DNA of 12,530 bases, from positions 1 to 12,530 of the forward strand of contig DMNP01000417.1 of assembly GCA_003452695.1 (NCBI GenBank), written 5' to 3'. The translations under genes and the position numbers were made by a program. The notes below the pieces were generated by a model. That model saw nothing but the letters and a program-made list of their open reading frames with translations, was not told where the DNA came from and made no database searches. This DNA is from Eggerthellaceae bacterium (GTDB lineage Bacteria > Actinomycetota > Coriobacteriia > Coriobacteriales > Eggerthellaceae). The stretch's first letter is position 1; each line of letters starts with the position of its first letter. Shown one piece after another: positions 1-7,275 of the stretch.

Positions 1-1
1 C

Positions 2-1588
2 ACGCTTGCCTACGACGCCAACGGGGGCTCCGGCGAGATGCAGCCCGCCTCCGCCGCCGAGGGCGAGTCGGTGGCGGCCGCGGCCTGCGGGTTCGGCGCC
101 CCCGGGGGCAAGGAGTTCGCGGGCTGGAACGCGGCCGCCGACGGCTCGGGCGCGGCCTACGCCGAAGGCGACCCGGTCGAGCTCTCGGCCGACACGGTGC
201 TGTACGCGCAGTGGCGGGACGCGGAGCTGCCGCCCGCCCAGACCTTCGCCCTTTCCTACGACGCCAACGGCGGCGCCGGCGAGATGCAGCCCGCGGCCGT
301 AGAGGCCGGCAAGCCGATCGCCGTGGCGGAGTGCGGCTTCACCGCGCCCGCCGATAAGGTCTTCTCCGGCTGGAACGAGGCCGCCGACGGCTCGGGCGCC
401 GCATACGCCGCGGGCGACCCGATAACGCTTGAAGCCGACGCGGTGCTGTACGCGCAGTGGGCAGACGACCCGGCCGCCGTCGCCCGGCGCGTCGCGCAGC
501 AGCAGGCCGACGCCTTCGCCGCGCTGGCCCGCGGCATCGGCGCGGTCGACCTTTCCGCGGCCGGGCGCATAGCCGAGGCGCGCGCGGCCTACGACGCGCT
601 GCCCGACGCCGCCCGGGCCCTGGTGGCCGCCGAGGACCTGGCGCTGCTCGAGTCCGCCGAGGCGCAGCTGGCACGATGCTATTACGTAACGCTTTCGTAC
701 GAGCCGGTCGCTAGTGGAAGCACGGCAGAACTGTTGGCGTCCACGAATGCGCCCGAAGAAGCAATTGGCTGGCAAATTTCGACTGATGAAGGCATTATCT
801 GGGACGATGTGGAAGGTGCGGTGGGCGTAGCCTATTCGGTGCCTACCGTTGAAGGAAGTCTGGGCAATTACTACCGCGCGAAAGCCACCATCCCTCTTCC
901 GGGCAGGCCCGACTATGTAACGTACTCCAACGCCGTGATGCTGGCGGCGGTCGTGCCCGGCCCCGACCCGCAGCCCGACCCGGATCCCGGCCCGCAGCCG
1001 GACCCCGACCCGCAGCCGGACGACGGCACGGCTGCCCAGCAGGCCGCCACCAACAAGAAGGCGGCGGCATCGGCTGCAAGCGCCATTGCCAAGCTGCCGG
1101 ACGTGGCCAACGTAACCGATGCCGATGCCAAGGCCGTTGCCGCGGCGCGCGCGGCCTACGACGCGCTCACGTCCGCGCAGAAGAAGCTGGTGCCGGCGGC
1201 CACGCTGAAGAAGCTGGCGGCGGCCGAGGCTGCGGTGAAATCCACCATCACCTTCAATGCCGCCAAATGCACGAAGGCGGCCCTTGCCAAGGCCGTGAAG
1301 AAGTCCGGCAAGAAACCCGCCGCCGTGAAGAAGGTGGTTCTCGGCACCAAGGTTAAGCGCATCGCAAAGGCGTCGTTCGCCAAGCTGAAGAAGGCGAAGA
1401 CGATTGTCGTGCAAACCAAGAAACTGAAGAAGGCCGCCATCGCCAAGGCGCTTGCGAAGAGCAAGGTCGCCGCCGTGGTGGTGAACGTGGGCAATGCAAA
1501 GGCGAACAAGGCCTATGCGAAGAAGTACAAGAAGATCTTCACCAAGAAGATCTGCGGCAAGAAAGTGAGTGTCCGGGCGGCCTCGTAA
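2..1588 (+). CDS. Partial surface protein: InlB-type repeats, helical modules, Ig-like domain, lysine-rich C-terminus
   Basis: The 5' end lies outside the window; the frame is open from base 2, giving 528 residues to the TAA. Two InlB B-type (Listeria-Bacteroides, Flg_new-like) repeats cover residues about 2-71 and 84-153, each running from 'YDANGG' through 'GWN..ADGSG' to 'LYAQW'. A helical module (157-224, 'EARAAYDAL') follows, then an Ig-like beta domain (226-315, 'GWQISTDEG'), a Pro/Asp/Gln linker (about 319-342), a second helical module (344-416) and a Lys/Ala-rich tail (about 415-528). The tail resembles a degenerate BspA-type LRR_5 cap ('VKRIAKASFAKLKKAKTI'). There is no LPXTG motif or C-terminal membrane segment. 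The likely role is adhesion or matrix contact at the cell surface; the basic tail may hold it to anionic wall polymers (inference). The start and signal peptide cannot be seen. Codon use changes sharply at the Ig-like domain. Confidence 0.9.
   Translation, partial: TLAYDANGGSGEMQPASAAEGESVAAAACGFGAPGGKEFAGWNAAADGSGAAYAEGDPVELSADTVLYAQWRDAELPPAQTFALSYDANGGAGEMQPAAVEAGKPIAVAECGFTAPADKVFSGWNEAADGSGAAYAAGDPITLEADAVLYAQWADDPAAVARRVAQQQADAFAALARGIGAVDLSAAGRIAEARAAYDALPDAARALVAAEDLALLESAEAQLARCYYVTLSYEPVASGSTAELLASTNAPEEAIGWQISTDEGIIWDDVEGAVGVAYSVPTVEGSLGNYYRAKATIPLPGRPDYVTYSNAVMLAAVVPGPDPQPDPDPGPQPDPDPQPDDGTAAQQAATNKKAAASAASAIAKLPDVANVTDADAKAVAAARAAYDALTSAQKKLVPAATLKKLAAAEAAVKSTITFNAAKCTKAALAKAVKKSGKKPAAVKKVVLGTKVKRIAKASFAKLKKAKTIVVQTKKLKKAAIAKALAKSKVAAVVVNVGNAKANKAYAKKYKKIFTKKICGKKVSVRAAS
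5..214 (+). repeat. InlB B-type repeat, copy 1
   Basis: A 70-residue unit from 'LAYDANGG' to 'LYAQW'. The second copy starts exactly 246 bases (82 codons) later. Further copies may lie upstream of the window edge. This repeat type is typical of large surface proteins of gut bacteria and Listeria internalins. Confidence 0.85.
251..460 (+). repeat. InlB B-type repeat, copy 2
   Basis: The second 70-residue unit, from 'LSYDANGG' to 'LYAQW'. It keeps the same glycine and tryptophan positions as copy 1 ('GWNEAADGSGAAY' against 'GWNAAADGSGAAY'). The 12-residue connector from the end of copy 1 includes 'DAELPPAQ'. Confidence 0.85.
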
Positions 1589-1591
1589 AAA

Positions 1592-1624
1592 CAGGGCGCA
1601 ACACCAGGTGTGGCGTCCTGCTTT
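1592..1624 (+). terminator. Probable transcription terminator hairpin after the first surface gene
   Basis: Bases 1592-1605 pair with 1607-1620 as a nearly perfect 14-bp stem with one G-U pair and one A-G mismatch; the innermost pairs must open to form a loop. AAA lies just upstream (1588-1590) and CTTT just downstream (1621-1624). The symmetric A and T runs would suit a bidirectional terminator, but the T run is short and the - strand shows no convergent gene. It lies in the 56-bp gap between two surface genes, so it probably separates or attenuates their transcription. Confidence 0.5.
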
Positions 1625-1631
1625 GATGTAC

Positions 1632-1637
1632 GAAAGG
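1632..1637 (+). promoter_or_regulatory. Ribosome binding site that decides the start of the GLUG protein
   Basis: GAAAGG lies 7 bases before ATG 1645 but only 1 base before the in-frame GTG at 1639. The spacing selects ATG 1645 and removes two residues from the longest possible reading. Confidence 0.7.
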
Positions 1638-1644
1638 TGTGGGT

Positions 1645-4600
1645 ATGCAGCAGCATGATACGTGGCGCACGCAGCGCGATACGTGGCAAAACGAGAAAAG
1701 GACACGTTCGCGGCGCAAGCTGGCCGTGATAATCGCGGCCGTGGTGCTGGCCGTGGTGGTCGTGTTCGCGGGGGCCCGCATAGCATTCGGGCAGGAAGCG
1801 CTCGCGCAGCCCGTTGCGTCCACCGCGCCCGTGCAACTTGCCACACCCGATGCGACCGATGCACCCGATGCAGCCGATGCAGCCACCGGTCAGCCCGCAC
1901 TCGCCGGGGGTGCCGCTGTTGAGCTCGCCGAGGAAGCTGCTACCACATTGGCGCCCGGTGCCTTGCAATCCCTGTTGCCGCAGGACGACGCCGCGCCCGT
2001 CGAACCCTGGGATGGCATCACCCAGACCGAGCCCGCGAAATCGGGCAACACCTACCAGATAGGCACGGGTGCCGAGCTGGCCTGGTTCGCCACGCAGGTG
2101 AACGCCGGCACGGGTACGTCCTACAACGCCGCGCTGACCGCCGACATCGACCTGGGCGACAAACCGTGGACGCCCGTCGGAACGGGTTATTCCAAGACTT
2201 TCAAGGGCACATTCGACGGCAACGGACATCAGGTGCGCGGCCTGTTCGTGCAGAATTCCTGGGCGCAGGCGGGCCTGTTCGGCTATCTCGGGTCGGGTGC
2301 TACTATCCGCAACATCGTGGTAGCTGGTGCGGTGGAAGCTGAAAACAACGCCGCAGGCGGTTTGGTGTCGCGCGCCGACGGGACGGTGCTCATCCAGAAT
2401 TGCGGCAACCTGGTCGATGTTCGGAACAAGGCGAACAGCGGCAAGGCCGCGGGCATCGTCGGCTGGGCCGATGGCGCTGCGACCATTTCGGGCTGCTTCA
2501 ATAGGGGAAGCATCGTCTCGGGCGACCGCGCATCGGGCATCGTGGCCGATACGGGAACGTCCGCCAAGGTGGTGAACTGCTACAACACGGGCGCTATTAC
2601 GGGGTCCAAAGCCAACGGCATCGGCAGCGCTACGGGCATAGCTTATTCCAACTGCTACAACACAGGCGCCCTGAACGGCTCTTCCACGGCCTACGCCATC
2701 GGCGCCAGCAACTACGGCACCTACGAGAACTGCTATTTCCTGGATGGCACCGCGGCCACGCAGCTTACCGCTGAAGACGCGCCCGTCGCCCTTACCGCCG
2801 CCCAGATGAAGGCCCCGGCGTTCGTGCAAACGTTGGGCGCAAGTGCCTGGCAGGTGGACGTGGGCGCGGCCGTGAACGGCGGCTTCCCGCTGCTGGCGTG
2901 GGAGCCCGTATCCGCGGCGCAGGGCGTGCAGCTTGCAACGCCCACGGGCCTGGCGTGGCTGGACCAGGAACCGCTGGACGAAGAGGGCATCGACATAGCC
3001 TACGAGATGATGCAGGCCGTTTGGAGCCCCGTGGAAGGGGCCAGCGGATACCAGGTGAAGCTGTACCGCGCAGGCGATGCCGCCAATCCCACGCCGGAGC
3101 CCGTGTTCACATCCGAAATTGTGCAGGACGCCTCCTTCGATTTCTTCGAGGCGTTCGCGGCGCTCGGCACAACCGATAGCGCGCGCTACGTCTTCACCGT
3201 AACGGCCATTGGCGATGGCGAATACTATCTGGACAGCGCAGAATCCGCGCCCGACGCCGAAGGCTTCGCGTTCGACGGCGCGGCCTTCGTGCCGGCGCCG
3301 GCGCAAACCCTGTGGAACGAGGCGTCGAAGATTGCCGTGTGGAAGCGCGTCGAAGGCGCCGAGTTCTACGTCGTAACGCTCTACCGCGCCACTTCGGGCG
3401 ACGGCGCCACGAAGGTGGCCAGCTACACCTTGGGCAAGGAAATCGTCGGCACGCAGGGCGACACCGTTTCGCAGCTGTTCATAAGCAACATGGCCAGCAC
3501 GGGCGACTACTTCTTCACCGTGCGCGCGGGGCGCGAAGTGCCCAACGGGCCCAATGCGGGCAAGCATGCGGCCAGCGCCCTGGCCATAAGCACCACCACC
3601 AATTACCAGGCGCCCGAGGGCGAAACCGTGGAAATCGCCACGGCCGACGACTGGATGCGCATCGTAAACACGACGCACGAGGGCACGGCCTATGCCACCG
3701 ACGCCGACGCGCAGAACGTGGAATGGTCCAAGAACTACGTGATTACCGCCGACCTGGACTTCAGCAACCTGTCCGCCGAACAGCAGGCGCAGACGAAGTC
3801 GTGGGGCAACGTGGATGCCCGTTTCAACGGCACGCTGGACGGCCAGGGCCACACGATTACGGGGCTGACGCTTGCCAACGGCGACAACGGCCTGTTCGCC
3901 TACATCGGCGAGCGCGGCACGGTGAAGAATCTGGTGGTGGACAAGGCCAACGTGCTATTCAACAACAACGCGGGCATCTTCTGCGTGTACAACTACGGCA
4001 CCATAAGCAATTGCGCGGTGAAGAACACCAACATCGCCTCCGACTACAGCGGCGTTATAGCGGGCTTCCTGGCGCGCAATTTCGGGTTGGTGGAGGACAG
4101 CTACGTAGAGGGCGGCTCGCTGACCACCACTACCAGCACGGGCAACGGGCACGCCGGCTTCGTGGGCAACAACAGCGGCGCTATTCGCCGCTGCTGGACC
4201 AGCATGGACGTTACTTCCAACAGCTACTGCGAAGGCGGCTTCTGCGGCTGGGTCGACGAACACTACGATGACGAAACGCACGAGCACATTGGCGGGTCGT
4301 TCGAGAACTGCTTCGCGCTGGGCTCGGTTTCGGCCGCCCAGGGCTGGAGCGGCGGCTTCGTCGGACGCGTGAACAGCAGCCGTGCAACATTCACGAATTG
4401 CTATGCTGCAGGCCCGGTAACGTCTGGGCAAAACCCAGAGCATGCGCATGGCTTCTTCGGGTCGATGGGCGGCGAGGGTCCGCGTGCTCTGTCCGACGAA
4501 AGCGCATCCAGCTTCTACATAACCCTCCCCGCCGAAAACTGCGTGAACTGCTACTACTGCACCGACCGCACGCCGCAGGACAATCCGGCCGGGTTGGCGC

Positions 4601-7260
4601 AGGGCAAGGCGCTCGACGACATGCGCACCGACGAGTTCGCGCAGGCGCTGGGCATGGACTGGCAGCGCACGGACGGCGTGAACGAGGGACTGCCCTACCT
4701 GCGCGACATGCCCGCCCCGCAGGCGTCCGAGCTGCAGGAGATTACGGTGCACGTGGCCGTGGCCGACTACGACACCGACGACTACGCGTTCTCGCTTTCG
4801 GGCAACGTGTTCGACGTGACCTTCGAAACCGCAGGCAACGCGCGCGTGGTAGACGCCATGCAGGCGGCTGCCGCACAGGGGCTTATCTCCTACAACTGCA
4901 CCGTTACGCCCGCCTACGGCAGCTTCGTGGAAGCCATCAACGGCAAGGCGCTGACAGCGCCCGACGGCTGGATGTTCACCGTGAACGACGACCAGTCCGA
5001 CGTGGGAATCCAGCTGGCCACCGTGCGCGACGGCGACCAGCTGCTGTGGTACCCGGGCACGCCGGCGAACAATTTCACGGCGCCCGCCTGGCAGGACCTT
5101 ACCGGCCAGGCGCCGGTAACGGAATGGGTGGACATCGCCACGGCCGACGACCTGGTGGCGCTGACGCGCGACGACGCCGACATGGCGGGCAGCTATCGCC
5201 TGGCGGCCAACATCAACCTCGCAGGCGTGAACTTCATGGGCATCGGGTCGCACGAGCGTCCCTTCAGCGGCGTGTTCAAGGGCAAGGGCTTCACGATTTC
5301 CAACCTTACGATAAACCGGCCCGACGACCACAACGTGGGCCTGTTCAACTTCATCCGCGGGGCCGAGCTGAACAACATCGCGCTGCGCAACGTGGATGTG
5401 ACCGGCTGCTATTCGGTGGGCGCGCTCGTGGGCGTGGCCGACACGGTGCTCGACACCACCAGCCGGGCGAAGTGCACGAGCAACCTTATCGGCGGCTGCT
5501 CGGCAACGGGCAAGGTAACGTCGGCCAACGCGGACGTGGGGGCGTCTTCCGACGGCGCCTATGCGGGCGGCCTCGTGGGATTCAACAACGGCGAGACCGA
5601 CCAGAAAACGGGCATTAGCGTGGCCAGCAGCATCGACCGCTGCATGGCCGATGTGGAGGTTGTTGCCCGGGCGATGTATGCGGGCGGCCTGGTCGGCGGG
5701 AACTATGGCACGGTCACCAACAGCACGGCCAAGGGCGCCGTGTCGGGCGGCGATTGCACGGGCGGCCTGCTCGGGGGCAACGTGGGGTCGGTCTACGACA
5801 GCGGTGCCACGGGCAACGTGTCGGGTGGCAGCCGCACGGGCGGTTTCTGCGGAGACAACTACAACGATGCCATCGAACGCTGCTACAGCACGGGCAACGT
5901 CGCCGCCGCAGGCCAGGGCATCGAGCGCATCGGCGGCTTCGTGGGCGACTCCGGCGGCACCGTTCGCCATTGCTCCAGTTCGGGTGCCGTGACCACGTCG
6001 GCCGAAGCCAGCTATGTGGGGGCCTTCGCCGGCTACTACACGGGCGCGCTAACGGGCTTGTACGTGCGCATAACCTTCGAAGACAACTGCGGATGGGCGC
6101 CTCCTGCGGCGGAGGGTGCATCGGCGCTTGCCGCCATCGGCAACATGAAGTCGTCCACCAACGAATCGGAGCAGGCGGTGCTCGATGCATCGCGCGCCGC
6201 CGATTGGCAGGCGTTGCGCGGTCGTTTCGACGAACTGCATGGCGTGGCCCTGCCCGAAACGGCGCCCGACCCCGGTGCGGGCGGCGGCGACGACCCGGGG
6301 TCCGGCGGCGACGACCCCGGCCCCGCCCCGACGGCGGACGACGTGCGCGCGCTGATAAACGCCATCGGCGTGATCCAGCTGGACGAAAACGGCGCGTTGC
6401 CGGCGGCGACGAAAGCGGCTATAGACGCCGCGCGCAGCGCCTACGATGCGCTGCCCGACGACCAGAAGGCGCTGGTCGGCAACATCGGCGCGCTCGAGAC
6501 CGCCGAAGAGATGTATGCCGAACTGGAACGCCAGGTGGCGGGCGGCGGCTCGGGCTCGGGGTCGGATTCGGGTTCGGGCGATGACAACGGTGGCGGCTCC
6601 GGCCACAGCGCAACCCCTTCGGACGGCTCTGCGGCCGACCGCGACATCGATGCCATCACGCCCACCGACGCCGTGGCCGATGCCGCCGCCGTGTCGCCTT
6701 CGCTTGCAAAGCCTGCGGCCAAGTCCTTCACCACTACGGTGAAGCCCAAGGCCAAGACCATCCGCGCGAACTTCGCCAAAGCCGCCGGCGCCAAGAACTA
6801 CCGCGTGGCCTTCCGCAAGGCGGGCGCCCGGCAATGGTCGTACCGCTGGACGTCCGGCAAGGCCTCGTTCGCGTTGAAGGGCCTGAAGGCCGGCGGCCTG
6901 TACGAATACAAAGTGGCCGGCTTCGCCAAGCAGGACGGCCGTTGGGCGCGCTCGGATTGGTCGGCTTCCACGTATTGCTGGCTTCAGGGCACCACCCTGA
7001 CGCTGCGCGCGGGCAAGGCCAGCGCGAAGGCCATCGTGGGCAAGGTGAAGGGCGCCGCCGGATACCAGCTGCGCTGGTCGGCGAAGAAATCGCTTGCGAA
7101 CGCCAAGGCGAAGAAGCTCGTGGGCGCCAAGAAGACCAAGGCCACGCTGAAGAAGCTGCGCGCAGGCAGGAAGACCTTCGTGCAGGTCGTGCCCTACAAG
7201 AAGCATCAGGGCCACGTGTACTACGGCGCCGCCGTGAAGCGTGCCGTGAAGGCGAAGTAG
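1645..7260 (+). CDS. Giant GLUG-repeat surface protein with Fn3-like and DUF4430-like domains
   Basis: 1871 residues. A basic N-terminus (RTRSRRK) precedes a hydrophobic segment at residues 26-47, acting as signal peptide or membrane anchor. Then come an Ala/Asp/Thr-rich stretch, GLUG block 1 (about 122-369, with repeated 'NCYNTGA'), a segment resembling the end of GLUG proteins ('LTAAQMKAPAFV', 'GGFPLLAW'), two Fn3-like domains (about 427-650), GLUG block 2 (660-1026), a DUF4430-like domain (about 1031-1147, 'GWMFTVNDDQSDVG', 'DGDQLLWYPG'), GLUG block 3 (1161-1482), a helical module (1563-1632), a Gly/Ser linker and two basic Fn3-like units (1693-1871). Each GLUG block opens with 'ATADD/GTGAEL' and 'FxGTxDGxGH'-type motifs. 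GLUG repeats are expected to form beta-solenoids; the role is probably adhesion or glycan contact, with the ligand unknown. No LPXTG or catalytic site was seen. The gene downstream begins 15 bases after the stop. Confidence 0.92.
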   Translation: MQQHDTWRTQRDTWQNEKRTRSRRKLAVIIAAVVLAVVVVFAGARIAFGQEALAQPVASTAPVQLATPDATDAPDAADAATGQPALAGGAAVELAEEAATTLAPGALQSLLPQDDAAPVEPWDGITQTEPAKSGNTYQIGTGAELAWFATQVNAGTGTSYNAALTADIDLGDKPWTPVGTGYSKTFKGTFDGNGHQVRGLFVQNSWAQAGLFGYLGSGATIRNIVVAGAVEAENNAAGGLVSRADGTVLIQNCGNLVDVRNKANSGKAAGIVGWADGAATISGCFNRGSIVSGDRASGIVADTGTSAKVVNCYNTGAITGSKANGIGSATGIAYSNCYNTGALNGSSTAYAIGASNYGTYENCYFLDGTAATQLTAEDAPVALTAAQMKAPAFVQTLGASAWQVDVGAAVNGGFPLLAWEPVSAAQGVQLATPTGLAWLDQEPLDEEGIDIAYEMMQAVWSPVEGASGYQVKLYRAGDAANPTPEPVFTSEIVQDASFDFFEAFAALGTTDSARYVFTVTAIGDGEYYLDSAESAPDAEGFAFDGAAFVPAPAQTLWNEASKIAVWKRVEGAEFYVVTLYRATSGDGATKVASYTLGKEIVGTQGDTVSQLFISNMASTGDYFFTVRAGREVPNGPNAGKHAASALAISTTTNYQAPEGETVEIATADDWMRIVNTTHEGTAYATDADAQNVEWSKNYVITADLDFSNLSAEQQAQTKSWGNVDARFNGTLDGQGHTITGLTLANGDNGLFAYIGERGTVKNLVVDKANVLFNNNAGIFCVYNYGTISNCAVKNTNIASDYSGVIAGFLARNFGLVEDSYVEGGSLTTTTSTGNGHAGFVGNNSGAIRRCWTSMDVTSNSYCEGGFCGWVDEHYDDETHEHIGGSFENCFALGSVSAAQGWSGGFVGRVNSSRATFTNCYAAGPVTSGQNPEHAHGFFGSMGGEGPRALSDESASSFYITLPAENCVNCYYCTDRTPQDNPAGLAQGKALDDMRTDEFAQALGMDWQRTDGVNEGLPYLRDMPAPQASELQEITVHVAVADYDTDDYAFSLSGNVFDVTFETAGNARVVDAMQAAAAQGLISYNCTVTPAYGSFVEAINGKALTAPDGWMFTVNDDQSDVGIQLATVRDGDQLLWYPGTPANNFTAPAWQDLTGQAPVTEWVDIATADDLVALTRDDADMAGSYRLAANINLAGVNFMGIGSHERPFSGVFKGKGFTISNLTINRPDDHNVGLFNFIRGAELNNIALRNVDVTGCYSVGALVGVADTVLDTTSRAKCTSNLIGGCSATGKVTSANADVGASSDGAYAGGLVGFNNGETDQKTGISVASSIDRCMADVEVVARAMYAGGLVGGNYGTVTNSTAKGAVSGGDCTGGLLGGNVGSVYDSGATGNVSGGSRTGGFCGDNYNDAIERCYSTGNVAAAGQGIERIGGFVGDSGGTVRHCSSSGAVTTSAEASYVGAFAGYYTGALTGLYVRITFEDNCGWAPPAAEGASALAAIGNMKSSTNESEQAVLDASRAADWQALRGRFDELHGVALPETAPDPGAGGGDDPGSGGDDPGPAPTADDVRALINAIGVIQLDENGALPAATKAAIDAARSAYDALPDDQKALVGNIGALETAEEMYAELERQVAGGGSGSGSDSGSGDDNGGGSGHSATPSDGSAADRDIDAITPTDAVADAAAVSPSLAKPAAKSFTTTVKPKAKTIRANFAKAAGAKNYRVAFRKAGARQWSYRWTSGKASFALKGLKAGGLYEYKVAGFAKQDGRWARSDWSASTYCWLQGTTLTLRAGKASAKAIVGKVKGAAGYQLRWSAKKSLANAKAKKLVGAKKTKATLKKLRAGRKTFVQVVPYKKHQGHVYYGAAVKRAVKAK

Positions 7261-7275
7261 AAAGGCCCTTCGAAC

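Noticed and set aside
5..460. CRISPR-like array
   Set aside because: The regular 246-base period comes from two protein-coding InlB-type repeats in frame, not from short repeats with spacers.
1639..1641. GTG as start of the GLUG gene
   Set aside because: It is only one base from the GAAAGG site; ATG 1645 has a normal 7-base spacer.
1513..3852. 779-residue open frame on the - strand
   Set aside because: It lies opposite the well-supported GLUG gene. High GC content leaves long open frames opposite real genes, and its His/Arg/Gly-rich product shows no domain.
3955..5970. 671-residue open frame on the - strand
   Set aside because: It mirrors the GLUG repeats on the other strand and has no domain or ribosome binding site of its own.
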